Source of the DNA: Sequoia sempervirens
Lineage: Eukaryota > Streptophyta > Pinopsida > Cupressales > Cupressaceae
Length of the DNA: 64,000 nucleotides
NCBI GenBank assembly: GCA_007258455.2
Contig: VDFB02270651.1
Span: forward strand, 490,366,711-490,430,710
Direction: 5' to 3'
Below are positions 46,901 to 58,231 of the stretch, in pieces. Below the pieces are notes generated by a model. That model was given only the letters and a program-made list of their open reading frames with translations, was not told where the DNA came from and did no database searches. Both the position numbers and the translations under genes were made by a program. How positions within the stretch are numbered: position 1 is the first letter of the stretch; every line of letters starts with the position of its first letter.

Positions 46901-47720
46901 ATGTATCAAATGATATTTGGCATTCTTCAATCCATGTGATTGTTTTTCTAGTCTCTTTTTTAGAATCTCTCTCAAGGGAGCAACTAGATTCGCATACCCT
47001 TTAATGAATTTTAATCTTAATCTCTAGTGTTGTTTCGAGTGGGGATAGTGTTATAATTAAAGCCACTTTTATTGGATTGATCATTAGTCCTTCTTTACAT
47101 ATATGATATGGCCTAGTAGTGTGACAAATGGTTTTAAAAAAATGCATTTATTGAGATTCGAGAAAATTTACATACTCCCACATTTCTCCAATGTAGTTCA
47201 ATAGCTTGAAGGTGATTTTTGACTAACCCATATATTGTCCAATCGTCTAGGTAAAATTTTAAGAAATCATGTATAAATTATTTGAATGCATTTGCCATGA
47301 TCCTACTGAAGACAACTAGTGCATTTTTCAAGCCAAAGGGAATGATAGTATACACAAATGATCCCCATTTTGTAGAAGATTTTTATTTTGGGTTGATCCT
47401 CCTCCTAAATTTGAACTTGATGGTATTCAATAAACCCATGAATTAATATATTTCTTTCCCAAATACATATTCTAGTATTTCTTCGTTAAATAAGGTAGGG
47501 AAGAGGTCATGGATGCATGCTTTATTAAGTTCCCAGAAATCTACACATATCTACATTTCTCCAGTCTTCTTATTTTGTACTACCATTAGGCTAATCCACT
47601 TACAATCTTCAACCAATTTAATAATGTATGCTATTAGCATCTTATCTATTTCTATCTTGAATTTTTACTTCATGTTAGGGTTGAGACGGTAAGGTCTTTT
47701 CTAGTGATATTTGATGCCTT
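46900..47720 (-). pseudogene. Gypsy reverse transcriptase
   Basis: Minus-strand motifs in order: V-V-Q-N-K-K-T-G-E-M, I-C-V-D-F-x-E-L-N-K-A, I-P-F-G-L-K-N-A and F-L-K-F-Y-L-D-D-W-T-I-Y-G (about 47,240). The Y-L-D-D active site is intact, but stops separate the motifs, so no enzyme can be made from this copy. Confidence 0.85.
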
Positions 47721-48357
47721 CCTTTAACTAAATGTTCATTACCCCTGCTTTTGGTTCTATGCCTTTCATTTCTATAAATGTGCATGAAAATATTTCTTGA
47801 TATTCTATCAATATTTTAGTAGCTAATGCTACTAGTGATTCATCCCAATAACCCCCTAGTTTAGCTAATTTAGGGTTTCCTTCTTGGGCTATGTTTTCTT
47901 CTCATAATTGGAGGGGTTGATTATAATATTGTTCTTCATGTTCTTGGTTTAATTGTATTTCCCTTTCTCCTTCCACCATGATCTCCAATTTTGGGTTCAA
48001 TTCTTCTTCTTATTTTTATATAGCACAACATTGATTGGGTATTGATTGTGTGTGTTTGTCCATCCACTCAATTAGTTTCCATATGCATTAAATTTTATGT
48101 GGTATGTTTGTTGGTTGTGGAGGGTGGGTACTTTCTGGGGCTAGGGTGAAGATAATCTCCTTCATTTTCCTTAGTGTAGCACAAATGTGCTTTTTTTCAT
48201 CCCCAAAGGAGAGTGTGTATATGAAATCATACTTGATTTCTATCTAGTCTCTACGTTCTCTACATTTTTCTTGATTGATGTACCAAATTTGGACTATTGG
48301 TGTTAGGTTCCAATAGAATAATTGAATGTAAAGGAGGTTGTCATATTCTTCTCCCAT
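47721..48357 (-). other. Gypsy sequence between protease and reverse transcriptase
   Basis: It continues the element on the minus strand with broken frames. I recognise no motif here. Copy C of the inverted-repeat element separates it from the protease. Confidence 0.5.
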
Positions 48358-49418
48358 GGGTAAACCCACAAAAGTGGTTTATAATTCAAGTGAGGAAGGA
48401 AAAGTTGCAAAAAAATGACCCCATGCAAAAAAAATGGTTTTTGGGGTTCAAATGAACCATTTGGTTCGAGTGAACCAAAAAAGGGTTTGAATGAACCTTG
48501 GTTTGAGTGAACCAACTAAATGATAGGTCCCATCATTCCTTCCAAAAAACAAAAAGAAAATAATTTTTGAAAGGGCATTCAAATGAACCCTAGTTCAAGC
48601 AAACCCATGGGGGTTTGCTCGAACTCCCCTGATTCACTCGAACCCCCCTTTTCCCACCTTCTCACCCTCTTGCATGCTTCAAAGCTCGGGTTGAGGATGA
48701 AAATGGAGGAGACTTCACAGACCCAACTGGATGATGGTAGTCCTTGGAATGAGCTATCCAACCAATATAATTTTAATATGTTTTGGTTTTATTTTGTATT
48801 TTTATTTTATTTTTATTAAACATAGGTTTTTCACCAAAAATCAAGCTCTTTGTTCTGCACATGTGGAAAAATAGTAGAATATAAAAAAAATTGAAAAATA
48901 TGAGTGCACCAGATATTGAAGTCTTTGATACAACCAAAAAAAAAATTTGATACATACAAAAAATGTTATGCATTATATGGTCTACCAACATCTGAATTGT
49001 AATTGGTTTGACTTTGAAACTTGATTAAGGAAAAAAATTTGAATAAAACACTATCTAACCAATTAGAAGCACTAGATATCATGGTTACAAATCTAAATAT
49101 GAAATAATTAGAATTTTATCCTTCATGGAAGAAAAGTTATGTGTTATATAGTGAGTGCCACTCCTTAAAAATGTTGTTTACTAAAAAAAACTAATTTTCA
49201 AAGGAAATGGAAAAAGAAGTGCAATTTGATTCCAAAATTTTTGAAAAAAATATATTTAGAATCTACAGACAAAATGTGACAAATCACTAGTTTGCATCAT
49301 CTTCAAATTCTTCATGGTTTAACCGCTATAGGTGCCTGAAAGTGAAGATTTAGTTAGAAAAAAATATTTCAGTGTCCAACTTGGACAAAAATTGTAAACC
49401 AATATTGTGGGATCACCC
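48358..49418. mobile_element. About 1.07-kb inverted-repeat element, copy C
   Basis: The left end GGGTAAACCCACAAAAGTGG and the right end, read in reverse, GGGTGATCCCACAATATTGG are inverted repeats. The interior aligns with copies A and B throughout. No convincing target duplication is seen. The short frames in it (for example 48,583-48,819) are not conserved as protein across the copies. Confidence 0.8.
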
Positions 49419-49537
49419 TATATTTGGATGTAATGTTTAATATGCTTTTTTGGGGTAGTTGTTCCTTCATATTTTGGAATTAGATTTTATTCTCCTTCTT
49501 CTTTCAAGTATCAAGCCTTGACTATTATTTGAAATGC

Positions 49538-50322
49538 CTACCATGTAGGAATAGATTGTTTATGTGTAGACCACCAACATGCAGTAGTGCATACAAGATT
49601 TTCTTGGAGAGTGGTGATTGAAGTGGTCTCAAGTTGGAATTTTCTTTCCAAGTTTGTGATATAGTCCTTGACATCATTGAATCCAAAAAACCTTGGTAAT
49701 TTAATATGTGAAATGCCTCTTTGTATGTGATTGATTTGTTTTAGAGTAGATTGATTATTTTTGGATGTGGTAGACGAGTGACTATGTATCACAAATACCC
49801 TATTGAATCTATATAGTTTATGTTGTGGTGAAGTAGTGCGGTAAATTTTAGAAATGAAGTGAGATGGCCATTCTTTCCTTTCTTCTTTGGATCTTTTGTC
49901 TTTCTTTTCTCCTAGTGGAACATAGACTATTTTTTTGTCATCTGCAAAGGATATTTCTTTGTTTTTGGAATCTATTATACCATTAGAATTTACATTTAAC
50001 CATTTTTTTCCAAGCAATGGTCTAAATGTGTGGAATGGATCCTTCATCTCCACAACTTCAAAATCAATAATTTGTTTGATCCATTTTATGTTCACTTTGA
50101 TATAATTATTCCATCTGCCTAATGTTTCTATATGCCAAAACCATCAGCTAGAATAATGTTCGTAGGTGTTCTAATAAGTTTAGGTCTTCCTAACCTCTCC
50201 CAAGTAGTTGTATGAATGATGTTGAGGTCTACACTAATATCAATCACTACATGTTTTATCTTATTATCATCCAAGTTTTTGGTAATTAGAAGAGGACCAT
50301 TTTTCCAATTTTGAGTTTTCAA
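49538..50322 (-). pseudogene. Gypsy protease region
   Basis: Two minus frames give V-I-D-I-S-V-D-L-N-I-I, W-E-R-L-G-R-P-K-L-I and I-I-L-A-D-G (50,128-50,322), then a 185-codon stretch with F-R-P-L-L-G-K-K-W-L-N. These are retropepsin features. The usual D-G-G-S active site reads D-I-S-V, so it is inactive. Confidence 0.75.
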
Positions 50323-53273
50323 AAATCTAATGTACTTGTTGTTTCTATTTATTCTTGTACTTTCCTAATTGTTTGAATGTTACTAAAATATATTTTTGTT
50401 CAATCAATGAGGCTAGATTTTTCAACATGATTACTTCTTCTGAAAAGAATGTTATCTCCTTCTTTTGGTGTTGTATAATTTATTTCTTTTCTTTTTCCAC
50501 TCTTTTGTCATGTTGTTTTTTAGTAGGCCGAAAGTGGTCATAATCTTATTCTTCTCCTACTTTTAATTCTTCAATTATCTCTTCAATTTATTTTCTATTC
50601 TTCTCATTATCTATTCCTTGTCTAGTTAGAATTATGAATTTGTTTTACTTTATTTTGGATTTCTTCTTTTTGTTGTCCTATAGTGGTTATTCTTTGTTAG
50701 AGTAATCCTCATTTGATGTGTCTAAGTCCTAACCAATTTCTAACTTACCTGGCCAGTAGCTTTTCACTCCTTGTGGTACTTTTTTTATCAATCTTGCTAC
50801 TTTGTTGTCTTGTAATTCATTTCTTGAACATGGGGCATTGTGATATACTATTGAGCCTTAGCACACTTGAATATATCATGCAAATCATCTGTAGAAAGGG
50901 AATTTTCTTCTCTTCTCTGACCACAATTATGTGGCATAATAACCTATTTTCTCACAATTGTAGCATATGCATCACTCCTTTACAATTTATCTCTATAGCA
51001 TCCTCTTCCTCCTCTGCAATTAGATTATCTATTATCTCCTATTTAGTCTTGTGATGGGTTGTTTTGTAACACGTGCATTTATTTTATACCTTCATGGTGG
51101 TTGTCTATACCTTGGCTTATATAAAGGTTCTTCTACCAATCCTTTAACATATTCCATTTTTCTATCTATATTTGCATCATAGTTGTCATACATAAGGCAT
51201 CAAGAATCAGGATGATTCTATGTGTTTCAGACCTAAAATTGGTTGGTAGGATAGCCCTTCATGAGGTGACTATCCCACTCTCAACATGTTCCATAGTACA
51301 TCAAGTTAATTTTGGTTGGAACTATCTTTAATTCTACATGTAATTCAGTGGTAATTCTCTCTCCTTAAGCTTTAGGGTGATTGTTCCAAAGGCGTCCTCA
51401 TGAGCAATAGGAATACCATATTTCTTTGATTTTGTTTGTTTCTCCTCTCAATAAAATAGAGTTATGTATGGTTAGTTGTTCTACCACAAGTTGTAGCTTC
51501 TTAATATTCTCCTTCATATTGTCCTTTTAAGGTCTACACCAAGTTTAGGCCTCAATATATTAGGCCACAGTGATTAATTTTTTGTAGGTATTGACTATTT
51601 TTCCATCTAAAGATTCCCATATGTCTTTTTGAAGGCCAAAAATAAATTACTCTATCTTCTATCTCTCTATTAATGGTTCTTGTAGTTTTCAAAAGACTTC
51701 TTTGAATAATTTGTCATATTCTTTTATGGATTCATCTTCCCTTTGTATTAGATCTCTTATCTTACTTCCACTCTCTATGGGGATGTCCAAAGTATCAAAA
51801 TTAGAGAGGAAGACTCATTTTACTTCACTCTATCTTTTCCCATATGTAGGGTAGGTCTTCTTATACCAATCTAAAACATATTTTTGGAGTGAGCATTAAA
51901 AGTCATGTAGTATCAAGGTTTATATCTTCATCAATATTTTGTCTTTCCCATAGAGATTCCAATAAGAATATGTTCTTTGTTGCTTCTACGGTATATTTTC
52001 CAAATATGTGGATCTTAATTGAAGAATCCATCTTTTTCTTTTTTCTATTTAATCCCAACCTTCCAAATTTACAGACAAGGTTTTTCTTCTTCTGCTTTCT
52101 TTACTTTTTTGACTATGTAGGGTTTGTACTTCTCTACCCTTGCATCTTGCTAGTTTAATATCAAAGTATTCCTTACCTAGTATTTATTCCCACTTTACTT
52201 CTCTTCCTTCTTCTTCTCTTTTTTTCTTGTCTTAAGGTATCTCTTCTTTTAGAATTCTTTAACTCTTATATAGCTAAGCCCAGATGGATCCTAGTCAGGG
52301 GATTATGACTCTTCAAAATATATTTTCTTCTTCTTATTTGTTAATGTAATTTTATTTCATTTTAAACATAATTCTTCACCCAAATTCAATCTATTCTCTT
52401 TGATTTTTCTTATCTTTTCTTCTTTAAATTTCTTTATGCTTCTATTGACTAATTGATCTAAATAATTTCCTTGAATGAATAGGGTCTTCTAAGGATTTTT
52501 TAGAAATATTACAAATTTATCATCCAAGTTGATGGTAAGATTTGATAAGTTTGATGTGATTTTAAAATCTTTAGATGGTTGTGGTAATAATAAATATTTT
52601 GTCTTATTGTAAGATCCTAACAACAATCTTTTGAATTATCCATAGTCATTAATATTCTTCTTTAAGCTAGTTATCAGTTGCCTTGCCTTTTCTCAACAAT
52701 TTTATGATCTTTTTGGATCTTCCCAATTCTCTTCCTTATCCTCTTTTTCTTTTTCCTTGGCAGTACCCCCTTTTATGTGCTTAGTATTACCCTCATTTTT
52801 GTGCTCACTTCTCATTCTTTATATAGTCTCCATTCTTCTATAATGTCTTTCTTTTCTTTCAATTCTCTATTGTTGTCTTTTCTCTTCTTCATTTGGGCTA
52901 GCCATGTTTAAATTTCTTATAAATTGAATTTATTATCTAATCTTTCTAGTGGTTATTTTACCTCCTTTTCCATGAGTGTAGTTGATGTGGAGTTTCATTA
53001 ATCCTTTTATCGCTTTCCATAGTAGTTACTTGGTATCCTTTCTCATCAGACTCGCATCTCTTCAGAGATCCTATCTAGAATCTTCCCCCTTTCCATTTTC
53101 CATGCCATTGGTGCCTAACCCTTTCTCACAAGGTAATCACCAAGAAGATAGTCCTTTAGATTTTCATACCTTTATTGAGTATCTCTTTGTTCAAGTGTCC
53201 AATTTGAAAATGTAAAATTTTGGGGTGTTCTATTCTTTATATCACCTAACTAGGGACCTGGTAATGGAACCAA
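50323..53273 (-). pseudogene. Decayed gag region of the Gypsy element
   Basis: Its position between the protease and the 5' LTR and primer binding site implies gag. The minus strand is Lys/Glu/Asn-rich and full of stops; no clean gag core or zinc knuckle could be read. Hydrophobic plus-strand frames here (50,713; 51,889) are antisense shadows. Confidence 0.5.
53256..53273 (-). promoter_or_regulatory. Decayed primer binding site, tRNA-Asp type
   Basis: On the minus strand TTGGTTCCATTACCAGGT directly follows the LTR end ...GCTAACA. It matches TGGCGCCGTTGCCGGGG apart mostly from C-to-T/G-to-A changes, as expected from loss of methylated cytosines. Confidence 0.6.
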
Positions 53274-53680
53274 TGTTAGCAAGAAATATGGGGAAGCATA
53301 GATAGAAGTTTTGAGCCTCAGTATTTTCTAAGTGTTGTATTTTATACCCCAAACTCAGTAATATAAAGGTGAACACCAATGCAATCAAACATATGGTTAA
53401 CTAATTATATATATCCACAAAATAATAGATAACATCATATAGATAGAACTCTTAATAGAATAGATACCATAGTTAGAGATGGAAGCATAAATGTATGGAG
53501 ATTGGATAAGAGTTAAACAAGAGTATATAGATTGGTAATATCCTCCCCTATACTCTTGTTTAACTCTTATCCAATCTCTATACATTTATGCTTCCATACA
53601 TTAGTCTCGTGTACACATATTTATCTTAGTTTATTGCATATATATCCTTCCCATCTTCCTCTCTATTATGCCATTCATAT
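53274..53680 (-). repeat. 5' LTR of the large Gypsy element, truncated
   Basis: It matches 43,510-43,880 but stops at 53,680, so the first ~110 bp of the LTR (minus sense) are missing. A palindrome not found in the other LTR lies at 53,479-53,597. Confidence 0.8.
53479..53597. repeat. 49-bp inverted repeat (hairpin) inside the LTR
   Basis: 53,479-53,527 and 53,549-53,597 are reverse complements with one mismatch in 49 bp, separated by 21 bp. Only one arm has a counterpart in the partner LTR. Confidence 0.95.
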
Positions 53681-54698
53681 TGTAGTAATAGAAAAAGTGT
53701 CCCTTTTTCTTACTTAATTTGGGAATACTTAATATTAAAATGAACTTAATTATGCATTAATTTAGTGTTGTAATGTGTTTTACACCTGCATAATAAGTCT
53801 AGGACACTTTTTAATAAAGTGGACTTAATGGTGTCTTATTTAGGGTGTTGTAAAGTGTATCTTTACACTTTCACACTAATCTAGGGTTTTATTAATTAAT
53901 TGTTCAAGTTAAATTGAGGTTAATTGACCCATTTAATTCAAATCCAAGCCTAATTAATTGCAAATTCCTAGGGATAAAACCCGACATTTATTTATGATAT
54001 TTCACAATGCTTAACTTTGCAAGGAGTGTGTCCTAAGTTAGTGACCTAGGACTCATTCACCACCTAGAAAATGGGTCATCACTAGGTCATAGGACCCCCT
54101 TTTTGTATAACATTTCATAATTCTTGAAATGTGTCCTAGTTAAGTATTCTAGGACCCATTCGCCCTATGGAAAATGTGTCCTCACTTAACCTAGGACACC
54201 CCCTTGGAATATTTTTTTGGCGTTATTTTAATGATTTCAAATCCTAGATTTGATGTTAGCTTGTGTTATTTGAATTTTGAGAATTAAGAGTAAGTTATGT
54301 ATAAATATAAGATTATTTCACATAGTTTCATCTAAGACATCCTAGAAAATTCAAGTTATGTTAAGAGCATTCAAGGGCATTCAAGAAGGAATTCAAGGGG
54401 AAAATTATCAAAGTTTATTACATAACAATCAAAGATCCAATTCATCATATCAAAGTCATGCATGTTTTTGAGCTAATGTGATGTTGTGGCATTGGTGATC
54501 AAGTTCAAGTATTCAAAGCCATTATCTGTTGAACAAGACAACTGAAAGGGGGGTGAATTAGTTGTAGCAATTTTAACCTTTAAAACTTTCACCAGAGCTT
54601 ACATCAATAACCATTCACAAATCCTTTACTCCACTAATTGCTTAGTATTAATTTTCCCAAATTAAGTGTGAAAAAGGGACACCTTTTCCTACACTACA
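53681..54698. repeat. LTR X-like unit with inverted ends between two truncated elements
   Basis: The left end starts TGTAGTAATAGAAAAAGTGT and the right end, read on the minus strand, TGTAGTGTAGGAAAAGGTGT; about 45 bp match with some differences. The body (53,740-54,550) is family X LTR in plus orientation, with the acttgtgttgtaaagtg/cacttt words seen at 4.7 kb. The Gypsy LTR is cut at its left and the Copia element at its right. Confidence 0.65.
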
Positions 54699-54918
54699 CT
54701 CCTTAAGCTTGTCAATGTAGGATTTGACAAATCACTTGAACTAGAACTTGTGGAATGTGAACTTGATGGTCCTGCACCTTGAATGCCACTTGTAGTTGGT
54801 GTTTATTGTCCATTTAAAGGAGTGGAGCTAGAATGCATGGGACTATCCTTACACTTGTTGATGGTGTCAGTTGTTGACCACTTTGTTGACCATGAATGGA
54901 TGTGGAAGGAGTCACATT

Positions 54919-55879
54919 TCATGGATTACTTGCTTGTATAAAAATTTCTTTATCTTCTTGTGGTAAGTTCACTGCAATATTGATTGTTTTCTCCAAACTT
55001 CCATCCCATGCTTCATCTTCTACAAACTCCACATCTTTGTTGATTATAACTTTCTTAGTTATTAGATTGTAGAGTTTGTATGCCTTGGATTCATCACTAT
55101 CTCCAACAAATATACATTTTTCTCCTTTGTTTTTTAATTTTCTTCTTAAATCATTTGGCACATGTGCATATGCCACACATCCAAATACTCTCATGTGAGC
55201 AACATTATGTTTTCTTCTAGTCCATGCTTCTTCAAGAATCATGTTCTTCAAACTCTTGGTTGGACATATATTCATAATATATATGTTTCTCAAGCTACAA
55301 CTTCAACCCAATATCATCTAACAAATGTTTTTCTTTCAACATACTTCTTGCCATTTTCGTGATTGTTCTATTTTTTCTTTCAACTACCCCATTTTGTTGA
55401 GGTGTGTGTCTAGTTGTGAATTGCTTGTGAATTCCATAGTCTTTGAAAAAAATTAGAAATTCTTTTGAAATGTATTCACCACCTCTATTTGTTCTCAATT
55501 CTTTGATGTAGTACCCACCTTGCTTTTCAACAAGAGTTTTGAATTGATAGAAGAAATCAAACTCTTCATTCTTTTTCTTTAGAAAGTAGACCCATGTTTT
55601 CTTTGTATAATCATCAATAAAAGTTAAGAAGTAGAAACTTCCACCAATAGAAGATGTTTGCATAGGTCCACACAAATATGAATGCACAATCTCCGAAGGT
55701 GATTTTGCTCTAAGTGACTTGCTTGCTGGAAATATTTCTCTATGTTGTTTTCCCAAAATGCATCTTTCACAAACTCTTTCTAGTTTCTCTATTAATGGAA
55801 AACCCTTTACCATACTTTTCCTATTTAGTTGGTTAAACCTCCAAAGTTGAGGTGCCCAAATCTTAGGTGCCATAACCAA
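54919..55879 (-). pseudogene. Copia integrase
   Basis: Two minus frames (55,295-55,879 and, shifted, 54,919-55,293) contain C-x2-C of the zinc region (C-E-R-C-I-L-G-K), then the core F-I-D-D-Y-T-K-K-T-W-V-Y-F, P-Q-Q-N-G-V-V-E-R-K-N, and the later V-F-G-C-V-A-Y-A-H-V-P segment. The first catalytic Asp (usually in D-L-C-G-P) reads Tyr and the second (D-R-G-G-E-Y) reads Asn; the Glu is kept. With these changes and the frameshift the enzyme is inactive. Confidence 0.88.
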
Positions 55880-56200
55880 TTTTCATCTTTTATTTATGCT
55901 TGAAAAATTGTATGTGTGACTACTACAACTTCTTTTTTATCCACTTGTGAGTTCATTGTGGGGTGTGCTTGAGCATATTCCACATTCAAATCCGACTTAA
56001 TATTTAGGGGAAACATTCTATTATTTGTCACTTTGACTTTGGCAATGAGTTGGTTACTTGGAAATATATCCAAAATAATGCATTCTTTATTTTTGAAGAA
56101 GACTTTATACCCATTTTGAACAAGCTATCATATGCTCATTAGATTGTGTTTTAGACCAGGCACAAAATACACATCTAAAATATACTTCTTCTCACCCTGT

Positions 56201-57307
56201 TTAGTTATTACCCATTATGACATCAGATTTTACATTTTCATCTAAACTTGAGAACATTTCTAGGTTCTCGATCATGTAATCGCTACAACCAGAGTCTAAG
56301 AATTGTGCATCCTTTTGATTTTCTTCTGCTACATTGCATTCTATGAACATATTGCCTTTATTTTGATCTTCTTTTGTGATGCTTACATTTTCTTTGCTAA
56401 AATCATATTGCTTCTTCCTACACTCCTTTGAATAATGCCCATACTTTTTACAATAATGACATTGAATTTGAGATTTGTCATACCTTTGACCTTGTGATTG
56501 ATTTTGAGATGGGCTTTGGCGTGAGTTTTGGTTGCTTCCTCTTCCACTTGAACTTGATGGGTTGCTTCTTCCACCTCTATAAAAATTTCTTCCTCCACCT
56601 CTGAAATTTGATCTACTTCTTCCTCTACCATGACTGATTGAAACTTGTGACTCAAATGCATTCTCCAATAATGTGTTTTTTGACCTGCTTAGCCTATCCT
56701 CATGTGAAATGAGAGTTGCATGGAGCTCATCAACTAAAAACTATGAGAGGCTTTTTGTTTCCTCTATGGTTACAACAATTGATTCAAATTTTGTGGGTAA
56801 ACTCCTTAGAATCTTTTCAACCACTCTCCTATCTTCAAATGTCTCATCATGTGATCTAATTTGATTTACCAGTTCAATAATTTGGGTGAAAAATGAATCT
56901 ACTAATTCAATGTCCTTCATATATATTGTTTCAAAATCCCTTCTCAACATTTGCAACTTAGTTGTTTTAACTTTTCCCATGCTTTGATAGGCTATTTGAA
57001 GAATATCCCAAGCTTGTTTGGACTTTGTTGTTGCTACAATCCTTGGGGAAATGCTCTCATGCACTACTTGAAATATATAAAAGAGAGTCTTTGAATCCTT
57101 TTTTTTATTACCTCTCAAAAAATCTCTCTCTGCTTGAGTCAAAGCATTGTATGTTGTTGCATCAGCTAGCTCTGGAAATTCATTATCAACAAGATCCCAA
57201 ATAGCTTGAGAGCAAAATAAAGCTTTCATGATGATTGCCCAATAATCATAATTCTTCCCATTAAACTGTGGGATTTGTGGGTTTGTTAAACTTTTGGTTG
57301 CTGCCAT
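56201..57307 (-). pseudogene. Copia gag, zinc knuckle and protease start
   Basis: It starts with M-A-A-T-K-S after the primer binding site. The UBN2-type gag has Y-D-Y-W, W-D-L-V and L-Q-M-L-R-R-D-F. A single in-frame TAG at 56,741-56,743 separates it from the next 155 codons in the same frame: an Arg/Gly-rich stretch, a C-H-Y-C-K-K-Y-G-H-Y-S-K-E-C zinc knuckle (about 56,425-56,470) and the protease site L-D-S-G-C-S (about 56,290). The stop falls where related elements carry Gln, consistent with one C-to-T change. Confidence 0.88.
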
Positions 57308-57388
57308 TGTTGATTGTGAAAACGTGAGCCTTTGAAAGCACCTTTGTTGAAAACCTCAACTTTTGAAAACCCTTGCTGAGATAAACCT

Positions 57389-57400
57389 GCTCTGATACCA
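57389..57400 (-). promoter_or_regulatory. Primer binding site, initiator tRNA-Met type (minus)
   Basis: Minus-strand TGGTATCAGAGC, an exact match to the standard Copia site, two bases from the LTR end. Confidence 0.95.
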
Positions 57401-57402
57401 GG

Positions 57403-57968
57403 TGAAGGGGAGAGGCAGAGGATGAAAAATATAATAGACCATAACAAAATAAAGAGCAGAAAGGAGAAACATAGAGATATGAAATGATTTATATTTAATA
57501 TATCTCAAAACATACAAATATCATGATGCTGCTCCTCTTACTCAAAAAATGTTGAAACTCATAGTCCCCTGTTTTTGGTTGCTTCAAAGTGTTGCAACAG
57601 AAAACTCATCTATTTTTATACTGAATTGCATTCATAAGAAGCTATTATAACAAAGATGCCAGCAGCTCTTTGATTTTCAAAACATGGAGCTCTCACGACA
57701 AAAGGACATCTTGATAGGTATCTACGTATGACCCAAGCAAAAGGAAGTTAAAAAAAACATTTATTTGCAATTAATGCTGCAGCATGGGAAAATCTGAGAA
57801 ATAAGATTATGTAATATTTTCATATCTAAAACTGTCCTAGTGCAGAATGGTGGCGTGTGGAAGAGTTGAAAAAGTCTTCATCTCTGTAGAGAGAAGAAAG
57901 TACGATGAGAGATGAATGATGAAATACAGGGTTGGAATTAAGGTAGGTATGTGGGATTAATTCCAACA
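57403..57968 (-). repeat. 5' LTR of the Copia element
   Basis: On the minus strand it starts TGTTGGAATTAATCCC (57,968) and ends CTTCA beside the primer binding site. Length is 566 bp. It lies 263 bp before the ankyrin-KAP start codon and points away from it. Confidence 0.85.
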
Positions 57969-58231
57969 ATGAACCCGTCTTAATTGTTGATCGCTTCTCG
58001 CCCTTTAACTCGCTATCGCCATCTCACGTCTTAAGTTCTCTCTTAGTGTCCTATCTCAGTGGCACCTTATCAGGCCAAAATCGTGTATATAGTTTGAAAT
58101 ATATGACAGTTTCCTAATTCTTATTTTCATTGCGTTGTCCTTGTGGCTGCTTTCGCGTTTTGCGTTCAATTCTCCTTGTTACATAACGTTTGGCCTTCGT
58201 TTCGGTTGGTTAGCCAAGAACAAAGATTAAC
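57969..58231 (+). promoter_or_regulatory. Upstream region of the ankyrin-KAP gene
   Basis: Sequence between the Copia LTR and the start codon. A TATA-like tatatag lies at 58,086-58,092, and an ACGT core (tcacgtct) at about 58,023. The start context aacATGgcc agrees with plant initiation preference. In-frame TAG at 58,211 excludes an upstream extension. Intact promoter elements may also lie beyond the LTR. Confidence 0.4.

Larger units (their letters stand above)
44031..53273 (-). mobile_element. Large Ty3/Gypsy element (Athila/Tat type), internal region
   Basis: The minus strand carries, from 53.2 kb leftward, a decayed gag region, protease, reverse transcriptase, RNase H and integrase, ending at a polypurine tract and the 521-bp LTR. 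The integrase C-terminus (44,180-44,300) reads K-F-K-K-Q-G-K-L-K-V-R-W-L-A-P-Y, the GPY/F module without a chromodomain, which fits the Athila/Tat side of Gypsy. Stops and frameshifts are spread throughout. Two ~1.07-kb inverted-repeat elements are nested at 45,039 and 48,358. Confidence 0.85.
54699..57402 (-). mobile_element. Ty1/Copia element, internal region, 3' half missing
   Basis: Gag, zinc knuckle, protease and integrase are readable on the minus strand downstream of an initiator-Met primer binding site. Reverse transcriptase, RNase H and the 3' LTR are absent because the element ends at 54,699. Sequence from 54,700 to 54,918 continues the linker after the integrase. Confidence 0.9.

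Noticed and set aside
48583..48819. Conserved small protein inside the ~1.07-kb elements
   Set aside because: The DNA is conserved among the three copies, but the reading frame is not kept in copies A and B.
50713..52158. Hydrophobic membrane-protein frames on the plus strand
   Set aside because: They are antisense to the Lys/Glu-rich gag region of the minus-strand Gypsy element.
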